A stretch of DNA of 44,395 bases, taken from NCBI GenBank assembly GCA_025765615.1, contig JAIVFJ010000416.1, positions 1-44,395 on the forward strand, read 5' to 3'. Within the stretch, counting starts at the first letter, position 1; the number at the start of each line of letters is the position of its first letter. Origin of the DNA: Zopfochytrium polystomum. Taxonomy: Eukaryota; Chytridiomycota; Chytridiomycetes; Chytridiales; Chytridiaceae. Position numbers and translations under genes: made by a program. This document shows, piece after piece, positions 31,552 to 42,018 of the stretch. The notes beneath the pieces were generated by a model. It did not search any database and was not told the DNA's origin. It was given only the letters and a program-made list of their open reading frames with translations.

Positions 31552-34048
31552 GTGAACGAGAGGAGAAAAAGAGCCCATCAACTGTGAACCGTAATAGACT
31601 ATGTCCAGGTATCACCTCAGCAAACCCACTCCAGCAACAGCAACTGCAGACCTGCAGCAACCAGGACACTTCAGAAGTTGACAGTGTCATCACTTGTCAG
31701 CCAGCCCAATCTCTTGTCATCAGTGTCAAACATTTGTGGCCTCTGTCAACAAGGCGGGTCAAGTCACAGAACTTGATCGAGTTGACAGATCCTTCGAGGG
31801 AGTACGCACAGGTGCACCTATGGGTGTGGGCTTACGTGTAGCTGTATGGGCAGGCACCTCCATGGTGCTTGCACAGGCACAGCATCTGGCACAGCATCTT
31901 GCTGATACCCAGAGTTGCTTCAGGATAAGGCTCGGTGGTTTGCTTAACCAGAGTTCTGACTTGCATTGCTCTGCCCTGAAATATTCCAGTGAAAGCAGAG
32001 CAGATGAAACTTTCCAGCAATATATGTCACTGGGTGAAATTTTACATTGTTTTAAGCTCTGTGCCGGCCTTAAACCAGTCGGATAAAGCACCAGTTTGGT
32101 CAAACTGCTGAGCCCTTACTTCAGGATGGACCAGGAGCCAGCTGCCGCTCATCGGCAATCTGCAGGTACGGGTAAGGCGCTGAGGGTGGCGGCAGAGGGA
32201 GTTCAAGTGCAATCCAAGCAGCTACACAACAAAGCTGTTATTTGGTTGTACATTGAGGCTGCTATCGAGGTGAAACATACCAAGAAGTTTGTGTCTGTGC
32301 CAAGTCCGGGCTTGCGTACATGCAGGTAAGGTTTCAGACTGTTGAGGAATTCTTGAGATACCGCCTGAAACCTGGCCTAGGTAAAGTCTGGCTTTTCCTG
32401 TTTTTGCCCAGTACTGTCCCAGAACCAGCCATCACACAAGGCTTGGTCTTCACACACTGGCCCAAGGGGAATGTTGTTCTTGCCTCTTCAGCTTGATCTG
32501 GTGGCTCTGGACTAAGAGGACTCATCTTCTCCCTCCTTGGTCAACAACGCCCTGGCCAGGGAGAACCACCTCAACAAACAAAGAACAATATGATGGCCCT
32601 GAGAGAGAAAGTTTTATTGAGGAAAGTAAGATAGAACATAGATAAAGAGAAAGGGATAGGGGAAGGGGTGGCAGTGTTTATAGCAGTCAAGGAGAAAAAG
32701 AAAAGACAAGAAGAAAGAAAGAAGGAAAGCAAGAAAATGAAACAACACAAAAGAATTAAAAAAAGGAGAAAAGGGAAGAAAAGAACAATTTGTAAGGCGA
32801 CAGCCACACATTCAGCCACACCTCTCTCAAATTTGAAGAGTTTTCCTCAAAATTGATGATGGATGAAATTTGAAGCTCTGGAAGCCACACCTCATTGCAC
32901 AGAAAGGGGATTGAAGAATGGTAAAAGGGAGCGACATCAACCAAAACAACAAAAAACAGGAAAGGAAAGGGTGTGTCCTCTATGCTGTTCTTTTATGATG
33001 CAGAGGACAGGACAAAGGTTTGCTGTTATGCAGGATAAATTATAGGAAAGTTTAAAATTAGAATTTTCATGGTGGTGGGCCTACTATGTTGGTAATTGTC
33101 AATAATTATCTCAGGGAGCGCTTGTAAAACCCCAGCTAACTACTGACCCATGAGATTAGAAATGTCATAGGCCACCCAAAGCTTTTGGGTTGCATCTACA
33201 ACACTAGCAGGCACCAAACACCACTGCCGCAATACAGATCCTCACACTGGCAGCCAGCAGCTGGCAAACCACAGGATTTGTTTGCTGGCTGTTTTGTGGT
33301 CATTTCTAAGGGTCTAAATCAATAGAATATAGTGACATTTGGACCCATATTGGTGTTGTATGGCTTGGTCCAGTGGCTATTTACCTGGCTATTTACCTGG
33401 CTATCTGGTTGTGTGAGATCTCCATGGTCAATTTAGACAGAAGCTATAGTCCAAGTGGACCTACAAGGCATACAACTGCGTTTTACGCAGCAATCATCCC
33501 AATTCAATCATGAACGTAGCCATAGCAGAAGGTTCCAGGGAAAGGAATTCTTTCTTGGAGCATGGCCAGTGGCCACCATCTGGGCTAAGACAAAAATTTC
33601 CACTGGATTGTGTGCCACCAGGTGGTTAAGTCAGGCCAAATTCATCCAAAATTTGGCACGGCATGTCCTGTGGGCCAAAATGCAGTGTATCCTTGACAAG
33701 GCTCATTTTCCATCTGCTCCTGCTGACACATGTTTGATTCGACTTGGGGGTGTCCAAAAAAGAAGGCAGAAAGGACAAGGAATAGATGCACTGACTAGTG
33801 GGGAGGGTGGGGAGCAAGCGATGTGGTGTAAACTTTTCTATAGAGTTTTGTTACATTGCCCATTACATCACCCTTCACACCACCCCTTTATTAGCCCAGC
33901 TGGTGGCCATAATCGCTCTTAGAGTAGAATGAATGCCACTTGACTCCAGCATGCTTCCAATGAACACGCACGGTCAGGACTTTTGAAGTACGCTTCTGGA
34001 GTGTGTAACCTTGTGCAAAAGTCTTTTGAGCTGCAGAGGGTGGATGAC
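31552..34048. other. About 2.5 kb of AT-richer DNA without a recognised gene
   Basis: Open frames of up to about 155 codons occur on both strands (for example 33455-33922, +), but none has a recognised motif or biased codon use. Probably old repeat sequence; AG-rich near 32600-32790. Nothing else is seen. Confidence 0.5.
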
Positions 34049-34053
34049 TCAAG

Positions 34054-34467
34054 TGTTGGGCAGAACTGACTGGTTAGCAGCAAGAGGCACAAGACAGACC
34101 TGAACCTATTGTGACTGTCAGTTATTGTTCTCAAAATGGCCATGGGAGAGCAAGCCACCGCCAATGCAGACCTGGGCGCTGGCTTGCACTGTTGACAAAT
34201 ACTCTGAGTATTAAGTGGAACAGAAACCTGGTGTCAACAGTTTTCCTCCTCCTCTGCTGAAGCAGAGCATATAGGAGGGGTTTTTACCCTGTGCCAGTCA
34301 CGCTTGCCTAGCAACTATTATAGAGTGCATATCATCATTATTTATCAATAAGTCATAACAGAGTTTTTTTCTCTTTCTCTCCAAGTTGGGGAGAAGGACC
34401 ACCCACAAACACACATCTCCACTTCATTCACTCCTTCCACTCACTCACTCAAAGTAGACTGTTTACA
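34054..34467 (+). mobile_element. Solo LTR of the TGTTGGGCAG family
   Basis: Begins TGTTGGGCAG and ends CTGTTTACA, 414 bases, flanked by the same five bases TCAAG (34049-34053 and 34468-34472). The intact duplication and absence of an interior show an LTR-LTR recombination event. Sister copy at 22177-22581. No coding sequence. Confidence 0.88.
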
Positions 34468-35077
34468 TCAAGTGTTGTGGTTGCTGGCGATTATGTAGCG
34501 AGTGATGTGTTGTGTGAGTGTTGTCAATGTTGTGGATCAATGACTGCGATGTCACTGATTCCCAACCTGGTCTTGCTAAGGTGTGCTGCTGCTGTTGGGG
34601 ATCGAGGCGGACAGTCAATGTGCTTGTTTTTTCATGTGTGGGTGCGCTGTTTCCAACTTGCTTAACTGCTGAGAGTTGCCCAGCTGTCCCCTTTGAATTG
34701 GGAGGCAGTGGCACCGCCTGGGAGACATCTCTGAGTCACAGTACCTGGGAGGCACAGAGTCGGGAGAGGTTCAGGTGGTGTTAGTTTTGGGTCTTTTGAG
34801 GTAAGCAGTGAGCAGGAGCTTTGACCTGACACTGTGGTGCACAGGGGCACCTTGTGCAAGGATGACTTGCAGCATTTTGTAAGTGATGGTCCTTGTAACA
34901 GTTTTGTATAAAGGCAAACACAAGACCGACTGGAGCCAAACTCAACCTCCCATCACCACCACCTTCAGTAGTGCACTACCTCCATCTCCACAGCAGCACA
35001 ACCCATAGACAATCCACCCCAACGAATTCTTTCAGGTGGCGTTGCTGGGAGACATAATGACACCCTACTCCAGCAAT

Positions 35078-35143
35078 GAGGTAGTGGGGCTCAAACCCAC
35101 GGCATCTCACATGCAAACTATCTACCACTGATATAAACCCCCC
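35078..35143 (-). tRNA. Degenerate tRNA-like sequence (Ala-like acceptor and D arm)
   Basis: Minus strand, 66 nt. It opens with GGGGGG, has a D arm with a 4-bp stem (TATC/GATA) around AGTGGTA, and a perfect T arm GTGGG-TTTGAGC-CCCAC ending CTACCTC. The anticodon arm is too short and mispaired, so it is a pseudogene or SINE head rather than a working tRNA. The B-box reads GGTTTGAGCCC. Confidence 0.45.
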
Positions 35144-35271
35144 TTTATGTCCATGGTTGACTGTAAACTCAAAACCAAAGAAAGCTGTCTTGGAGTCCAT
35201 CAGGGCGCTGGGCTGCTGCGCCAACTGGCCGCTTCTACCTGCTCAACACTCACTGCAAACCCAAGGCATCA

Positions 35272-35343
35272 CGCATCAGTACAAGTGGTAGAAGATTCTC
35301 TCTTGGGATGCACTGCCTGGTGATGGGGAATGGAACCTGGGGC
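35272..35343 (+). tRNA. Degenerate tRNA-like sequence (Gly-like)
   Basis: CGCATCAGTACAAGTGGTAG followed by AAGATTCTC recalls the first 30 bases of eukaryotic tRNA-Gly. The T arm is barely recognisable (GGAATGGAACCT). A decayed tRNA pseudogene or SINE head. Confidence 0.25.
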
Positions 35344-35703
35344 TAATGCTCCCTCTGCCCCTCTGCTATGACGGAAGGTGTTTCTGTTCTTGTTTCACAT
35401 AGAACCCAGCCTGTGCAGAAAGGGTCAGAGACCAACACCTTTCCAAATTTGCCAACTTATCAGCAAGGTTCTTTGGTTCGCTTCTCGCCTTGGCAGCAGT
35501 TCTCTAATGATCCTGGTTTTCAGATGATGGCATAGACTGGGAACCATGGGAAGGGTGCATCAGTGGATGATATGCTTGAATCAAATCTAGCTAAGTGTCT
35601 GGCAGAGGGGGGTTTAAAGCAAAATCCAACAGTCAGAGATCCCTCAAGTGGGAGAGGCCAGTACTACTTATTGTTGGTGGCAATGCAGCTGCTGGGCTAA
35701 ATG

Positions 35704-35782
35704 TGCATGGGATGCAAACCCACGCCTCTGGGGAGACCGGAGCTGTAATCTGGTGACTTAGGCTGACTTGGCCATCTGCCCA
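35704..35782 (-). tRNA. Degenerate tRNA-like sequence (Leu/Ser-like, long variable arm)
   Basis: Minus strand. TGGCCAAGTCAGCCTAAG resembles a class II D arm, CCAGA-TTACAGC-TCCGG an anticodon arm, then a variable arm and GTGGG-TTTGCAT-CCCAT as the T arm. The acceptor ends do not pair, so it is not a functional tRNA gene. Confidence 0.4.
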
Positions 35783-37769
35783 TGGACATGCAGCCATCTG
35801 CTTCTGGTTTACTCTGGCAACTGCACTATGGTCTTGCTGCACATGTTGTGCTACTGCTTGTGAATCCCAGCAGCTGCACATGCTTCATTCCCTAGTTTGC
35901 AAGTTTGTACAAATTCGGCTCTCTTTTCAAAAGGCAAACTGTGAGCCGAGCGTTGTTGGCCATTGCAGGTATTGCAGGTGGGTCTCCACTCATTGGGTGC
36001 AACCTACCACAGTCCTTTGAACCTCCTCAAATATGTCAGTTCATGTTGGCATTCTTTGACTTTGGTGGGGTCTGCTCAAAAAAATGCAGCGCAGGGCCAT
36101 TACAGGAAACTGAGATGATAGGAGATGCTTTATTCCACGCTGCTCCAGCGAGTGTCCAGCACTTGGGAATGACAAGCTGCGTGGCAACTTCTCTACAAGT
36201 TTCTTGTGAAATTCAGAACCACTTGTAGAGAAAGGAATGGCAGTGAAATAAACCTGTAACGCTGATGCCTTGAGTGGAATGAGAAACTTTTGCAAAAACT
36301 CTTTTAATGTCTGTCATCAACGTTTCCAAGGTTTTCTTTCCAGAATCATTCAACAAAGTCTGAAGCTTCGTCATGGCAGGAATCACCAGACTGAGTGAGT
36401 CCAATAAGCTGCAGGCCTCAAGGAAGTGATGTCTGTGATTTTCAAGAAAAGTTTGCACCTCCGCCAAGAGGCTTTTTGAGGTTGTCTGATACTCCACTGA
36501 AAATGTCTTTGGGGAGAGTTCCCCTGAGTCATGAAAGCAGTGCTCCCAAAAATGCTTCACTGCAGATCTGACATGCTCAGGGAGCCCATTTGCAACTTTT
36601 CATTGAAATCAGGGATCTCAGTGTGAAACTTGTCAAATGGCAGACGCCATGGCTGCTGCAGTCAGTGGTTCATATGCGAGGACAATGATGGACAGCACAG
36701 TGTGAAGCAAGGACTCCAACTGGCTCAACTTGGCCGAGTCCAAAATGCCAGCAAAGATTCTGTCATACATCTTATCACTGCGGCCATTCATCTTGTCTCC
36801 CTCTGGCATGTGCATTGACTTCATCAAGGGTAATGACCTCAGCATTGGAATCCCTCAGGTAGGTGCAAGCAGTAACAAGCCAGACAAAAATCCCAGATGA
36901 CTTTGACACAAGGAGCTTGGATCCATCATCCACCACAGATTGCTCAGCGTTCAATGTTATCAGAAAATTCCACGTGTACTCAATCTGATCCTTGATGTTG
37001 TCTTCAGCAGTTGGCTCAATTTCAGTGACCGGAATCATCTCAAAGGCCTTTGACATGTCTACTTCAGGGCATCCAGTTACCAGCAATTTCACATTTGAAG
37101 GAAGGAGCTTGTTCAGCTCTTGAACAATGACAGAATATCACTCCTTTTGCCAACAGCACCACACTTGTCCAGGGCATCCACAACTAGCACAACTGGCACT
37201 TCCAGCTGCTTGGCATCAACAACGCTCTGCAGCGGTTGAACAAGCAGCACCTTCATCATCTCAAACACCGGTCTGGACAAAATATCTGGATTGTCTTGCT
37301 TGACTTGAAGAAGAATTTCTCCATACTGAAAGCTGAACTTTGCAAGACTGAATACCAGGGTCAGAACCAGGTTGCGAGCACTGTTGCGACGTTCATTGTC
37401 ATGCTTGCAAAAGAACATGCCACCAAGCATGCCGAAAGCCTCCAGCTCTCTGGAGCCATGGCAGCCATCACAGACTTGCCCACGCCAGCCACACCCTTCA
37501 ACCACATCACCCTGTTGCTGCTTGCTGCTGACAGATCATCAGGAGACAGAAACTGAAACACTCTGTTGAGGAGCCACTGTCTGGACCCAGAAAGCACATT
37601 CTTCAGAAGGGTCTGCCTTTCATTGTCCATGATGTCAGACAGGGGAGTCAGCCACGTTTCCAATTCATTCAATCTTGGTCTGGAGAGTGAAATATCCGAA
37701 ATTGCATTGGGAGTCTTCTTCTCAGACTGTTCTCCTTCACTGTACACGTTCCTTGCAACGGTGACAACT

Positions 37770-37842
37770 CTGTTGCATATCCAAAGTTGTGTGAGAAAGG
37801 TTCAAGAAACACAACAAAAACAAAAAAATGCAATTGCATTAC
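37770..37842 (-). other. Intron in the NACHT gene
   Basis: Minus strand: AA|GTAATG ... GCAACAG|AGTTG, 73 bases. Removing it joins HPDSDVLK to VVTVARNVYSEGEQ in one frame. Confidence 0.65.
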
Positions 37843-38104
37843 TTGAGGACATCGCTGTCAGGATGGGCAAAGGGCCCATTCAGCTCCAGCACCATCTTGA
37901 CAATTTGAGATACAGTTGTGGCGGCAGGGCTCAAAGGATGAGCATGAAGTGAGTCAGGAAACTTGGAGTGATCAAATGTGCTAAAGTTTTTTCTCCAACA
38001 ACTCCTTCCTCCCAGCTTCAAGAGTTGCAGCCACCTGCCCCCGAAAGAAGAACAGGCAGGATGTCGACTCCTCTCTCTTCCTTCATCTGAAGTGCAAGTT
38101 CCCA

Positions 38105-38150
38105 CTAATGATTACATTTAGCAACCAGAAAATCAGATCAACAAGCTCAC
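38105..38150 (-). other. Short intron in the NACHT gene
   Basis: Minus strand: GAG|GTGAGC ... ATCATTAG|TGG, 46 bases, phase 0. It joins DNCLLE to WELALQMKEER. Unspliced, the frame meets a TGA at once. Confidence 0.5.
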
Positions 38151-38870
38151 CTCCAACAAGCAATTGTCCAGCTTTTTGTCAGCCTCCAGCATCCGCTTCA
38201 TGCTCAAATCAAACACAGCAGAATAATAACTGAAGAGTGATACAAGACCGACATGAAGTTGACGTCCCACTTCTGGCCAAAAGCAAGGCACTTTGCATCC
38301 CAAAAAGCCTGGAGACCATTCATTTTGGTCTCTTGGTTGAAATCATTCAGTGGCACTGTTCTTCCCAAAGCTTTCTTCCCATTTCATGGAAAAGGTCCTC
38401 TCGCAAACACCGTTTCTGATGCCTGTCGGTGGCTGTTGGAGGGTCAGATATGATTATTGGAACAAACATGCAGCACAGACCTGATAATGAAAGGATGCTT
38501 TTGAACACTGGTCTCACACTTCCAATCTCTTGGAATCACCCCCATCCACTTATCTGATGGAGAATTAGAAACAACACTCTGATGATCATTCCTAAACTTC
38601 ATGACATCCTTGTCAGGCACCAGGCTCACATCAAAGCTATCACCATTAGCAGCAGCAGCAGTGGTTGTGCTTACTCCAGATGATGCAGTTGGAACAGTTT
38701 GGGTTGCTCCAGAAGGGTTCGAAACTGGCCTCAGCAAGCACCTTAAAAAATTTCAGAAGAATGAAAAAGAACAACTGATGATAAGCAATCTTACCTTCCA
38801 CTTGAAGTTCTGAGAAAGAAGGCTTGCCAGGTTGTCTTTCACATCAAGGATCATTTTACAACCAGTTGCA

Positions 38871-39580
38871 GAGTCCACGTACACCAATTCAATGGGACCA
38901 GTGATATCCAGCGGGAAGCCACAAGCTGGTGCAGATTGTCAAGCCGGGCTGGTAGGAACTTCGATCTTCCTTCCAGTAATGCCCAGCTCAAAAACCAAAG
39001 TCCAGGAATTCACTGGCTCGCCATAATTCTTCAAAAGCACAATCAATCACAGACACTGTGAATGGAAATCACAGTTACATTGGGGGGCGACAAGAGAAGA
39101 GAGAGATTTGGAAACAGGGCATTGAGAGGGTGAGACAGTTTAAGGGAGAGTATTTGTGTTAGCTTTGGCAACGGAACAGCTAATATTCAGAGGTTTCTTT
39201 GAAGCATGTCGAAATTGAACAAAGTTAGCAGCATGGACACTCTTGACAGAGTCTCCTTCCTGAAGCGGATGTAGCGCATTGCTGACGATCCTGACACAAA
39301 CCCTCTGTTCATAATGTCAGAGGGGAACTAGCAAAGGCAGCACTGCCCAAAAGGAGGGCTTGAAGTGATCATCCAAGCTCTGTGGGCCTGTTGGACCGGG
39401 CCTACTGTACTGCGTGTCTGTTGGGCATTCGCTCGCCCTCACCTCTTGTCGTTTGCTGCTTCATTAACGTCATGGTCCAGATCTGGTATGAAGGCACAAA
39501 CGAAATTTGCTTGGAGAGGGGGGAAGTAAGGTTTCAAATTGATACGTTATCGCCACATTTAGCAATATATTGGTGTCATA
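38871..39580. other. Region upstream of the NACHT pseudogene
   Basis: Minus-strand text up to about 38950 (FPLDITGPIELVYVDSATG) may be a further N-terminal exon of the NACHT gene. A donor GTAAGA (about 38794) and acceptor TTTTTTAAG (about 38742) would join it to the next exon, but the phases do not fit. Beyond that nothing is recognised. Confidence 0.35.
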
Positions 39581-39710
39581 CCGTTTAGCGCAGTGGTTTC
39601 TGCGTCACGTACTGTTGTCAGGGTTTGGATTCGATTCCTGCCTGTACACTAATTAACCCTTAAAAGGGTCAGTGCCACCATGCCACATGCGGCACAATGA
39701 CCCTCAAAGT
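39581..39710 (+). repeat. tRNA-derived SINE-like fragment with downstream hairpin
   Basis: TAGCGCAGTGG (39586-39596) matches a pol III A box and GATTCGATTCC (39628-39638) matches a B box, 32 bases apart. The stems of a full tRNA do not form. About 30 bases later AGGGTCA...TGACCCT (around 39665-39704) forms a hairpin with an inner TGCC/GGCA pairing. This is the arrangement expected of a SINE head plus a short body. Confidence 0.4.
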
Positions 39711-40314
39711 TGTCCCATACCTAACTTCTGCACCAATGCAACTTTCGTGATGAAACTAGAACCAGCAAGTTCAGAATTGAAAGGGCTTTCTGTTGGTACC
39801 TTTTCACCTTGTTTTACCCAATAGTAATTGCAACAAAACTGCAGCTGTGCTGATGGTGGCACGCCTTTTCTCCTATTAGTGGACTGATGTAAAAACTGCA
39901 CTAAAGTCTTTCAAAATTTGCGTACTACTCCGAAAATGGACATGAAATAAAATGGCTTGAGTGACTATGGCTCCAATTTTTTTTTCTATGATGATTCTGT
40001 TGAGTAGAAGTTGGAAAAACGAAGAAAAAAGGTCAGTGAAAACTGAAGTTCGAAATGTGACACTTTGGTGTTTTGCAACTTGCACCACACTTGCAAAAAC
40101 AAAGATACACAACTACTTACTTAGTAACAAAGACTGCTTTGGATAAGGGCTCTCTGATGATGCTGGCTGTTTGAATCCTTTAATTGAGTTTTGATGAAGA
40201 TTTGGTCCATTATGTAGGGAGCACTTTTGAATGGTCATGGAGCCACTTACTGTCGTTTAGCAATCCCAGCATTCTCCAAACGAGACCAAATTTCCATAGA
40301 GCATAGCGAAATGA
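39711..40314. other. Gene-free stretch
   Basis: About 600 AT-rich bases; no motif or gene is recognised. Confidence 0.5.
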
Positions 40315-40877
40315 CTAAGCTTCAAAATCTTGCTTTTTGTATGAATTTTTATTGATAAGTCTGGCCACAAAAAATTTGAAAGAATTAAATGATTTTAGGG
40401 GGTCATAGACGGTATCCATGATGGGTGCAAAATCCACTACAAAGATACCCTTTGCTTTCCTTTTTGACAGCTTGCCCTCAGCATTGTCAAACACCTTTCT
40501 TTTGATCATATCAAAAGTTCCACTGCCAAAACTATGATCAGAGAAACACTTTCCAACACAAAATCCAATGCAGCATTGTGCACAGATAGTCGAGGTCCTT
40601 TGAAGTTGCAAGTTTTTGGATTAAGAACAGATATCACCAGCCCGAGATTTCATTTCTTTCAAAGCAGACCTGCCAGCAATTTCTTGGAGTGTCCAGAGTC
40701 GATTAAATGGATCTCCCAACATGCCTTGGTGTTTCTTCCAGGCTTCTTGGCAGTTTTGGTGTAGCTGGGGGTGTGTTTTTCATCAGCCATCTTTTTCTGA
40801 AGGTTTGTTCCACTGCAGATTGGTGTTAGCTGATCAGTGAATGGATTCAAACAAATGAGGTGTCCACAGATGCGCAC
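40315..40877 (-). pseudogene. Unidentified ORFs, possible transposase zinc-ribbon fragment
   Basis: Two minus-strand stretches in different frames. The first (40877-40659) contains KKMADEKHTPSYTKTAKKPG and KACWEIHLIDSGHSKKLL. The second (40611-40315) contains CAQCCIGFCVGKCFSDH, a C-x2-C-x4-C-x3-CF-x2-H pattern. The same arrangement occurs at the C-terminus of piggyBac-type DDE transposases, but the text that follows is not expected there and no catalytic Asp residues can be placed. Lys-rich, low GC. The identification is a suggestion only. Confidence 0.25.
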
Positions 40878-40991
40878 ATGCTGGATCTACCTCTATTCTA
40901 AAAATCGTGATTGGGAATCACAGCAATGTTGCCAGATCGCTCTTTTGTGGCACACGGACGTGGTGAGCAGGCAGGTTGTGATTGGTGGCAC

Positions 40992-41009
40992 TGTGCCATA
41001 TATGGCACA
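40992..41009. repeat. Perfect 18-bp palindrome
   Basis: TGTGCCATATATGGCACA reads the same on both strands. It lies 115 bases upstream of the unidentified minus-strand ORFs and could be a binding site or part of a terminal inverted repeat. Similar words (GTGCCACCATGCCACATG, then GGCACAA) occur at about 39674-39700. Confidence 0.8.
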
Positions 41010-42018
41010 AAAACCTTGATTTCCTGTACGAGAAGCTCGAGGCACAGAGACAGGGCGAAGAAGAGGAGGAGCCCTATCAACCGCCTCGTTCATCCATCCG
41101 GGCGGCGCCACCGTCCACTGTCCAACTCTGCCCGAGTCTACCAAATCAAATCAAATCAATCCATCAATGAAAAAATCCATGGAATCATCGAAATCGTGCG
41201 AAATGAGATGAATTCGGAAACGCTCATCCAGTCACCTTTGAGTCTTTCTGGCCAAAAGACTACCAGCGGTTCTTCGAGGAGAGAGCTGTATCGAAAGAAG
41301 CACCAGATGATTCCACAGTAGTAGATATGGAATAAAGCACCTCAGTACGCGCCTTAATTTGTTGCTTTATTGAATATTCAGCATCGCACAAAATAGGATT
41401 ATATACAGTACTCAAATAGTCAACACCTTTAGGATCCAACACGAGACCATGGTCTGGTCTTAGACGTCATTCTTCGTCGAAAGAGATAAGCTGAAGCTTC
41501 AGGACAGAGGGCCTTTAGTCTAACCAACGCGTTATCTTACAGGTGAGGGGAGATCTATCTATATCAAAAAGGATAGGGCGGAATTGGAGGACCATGTCCG
41601 TTGGTCATGCCTTGGCGTTCGACGACGCCACGCGCTTCGACAGCAATCCGCTTGCCGCCGGGCGAGGAATGGAGGGTGGCTGGAACCCGTTTGGACGTGC
41701 TTTATTGGGAAAAAAAAGGTACGAGGAGGGACAGAAAGAAACGGCAGCCTTCGCGACAGGGGCCATCATATATACCTTGCTGGGCGCGAAACGCAAAGTC
41801 GCGCGTCTTGCGCACGACTTTGCCGATGCGCCAAAGTAACTGGACTGTGGCAGCGAAGCGCTGGCATATTTAAATCGAAGACATCGGGTTTCTTGCCGCA
41901 TCCGATCACCTCACCATCATCGACCAAATGCGAGACAGCCAGAAGGCATCCGCACAGTTCTGGGCCAGGTTCCCCGGCCCGGCCCAGCAGCCAAGCGACG
42001 GCGTCAACGACGACGACA
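41010..42018. other. Spacer before the F-box/ankyrin gene
   Basis: No gene is recognised. Contains a 12-bp palindrome CTGAAGCTTCAG (about 41492-41503), a dispersed repeat copy (41692-41752) and a TATATA at 41769-41774 about 245 bases before the next ATG. GC content rises sharply after about 41580. Confidence 0.45.
41692..41752 (-). repeat. Dispersed element copy 1 with AATAAA
   Basis: The + strand TTGGACGTGCTTTATTGGGA, then GAGGAGGGACAGAAA, recurs at 43529-43577 with small changes. On the minus strand both read CCCAATAAAG followed by ACGTCCAAA, so they could be 3' ends of minus-strand transcripts. Confidence 0.5.

Larger units (their letters stand above)
34473..36040. other. Gene-free stretch with several tRNA-like fragments
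   Basis: No coding text is recognised. Three tRNA-like pieces are listed separately (35078-35143, 35272-35343, 35704-35782). Confidence 0.5.
36213..38870 (-). pseudogene. NACHT-domain NTPase gene, degraded
   Basis: Minus strand. Helical N-terminal text (MKRMLEADKKLDNCLLE, WELALQMKEERGVDILPVLL, VAATLEAGRKELLEKK) precedes Walker A in RVMWLKGVAGVGKSVMAA (around 37490). Next are FGMLGGMFFCKHD, a Walker B VVLVVDALDKCG (around 37160) and the sensor-like VKLLVTGCPE, as in fungal NACHT proteins. YDRIFAGIL and LSIIVLAYEPLTAAAM (around 36750-36640) fit the winged-helix part. A helical C-terminal stretch extends to 36213. Introns at 38150-38105 (46 bp) and 37842-37770 (73 bp) restore frame and have GT-AG ends. 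At least five other frame changes exist, two at mononucleotide runs (T6 37987-37992, C5 38038-38042). NACHT proteins are signalling ATPases of fungal non-self recognition and animal immunity; this copy cannot be translated as written. Confidence 0.65.

Noticed and set aside
33455..33922. Open frame of about 155 codons
   Set aside because: No ATG in good context, no motif, and no composition difference from surrounding repeat DNA.
40650..40745. Minus-strand FNRLWTLQEIAGRSA, resembling the HET core motif
   Set aside because: Short open frame bounded by stops, no other HET motif, and a different frame in the same place gives more protein-like text.
41441..41545. tRNA-like D arm (AACGCGTTGGTTAGA) on the minus strand
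   Set aside because: No matching acceptor, anticodon or T stem can be drawn; the nearby CTGAAGCTTCAG palindrome explains part of the structure.
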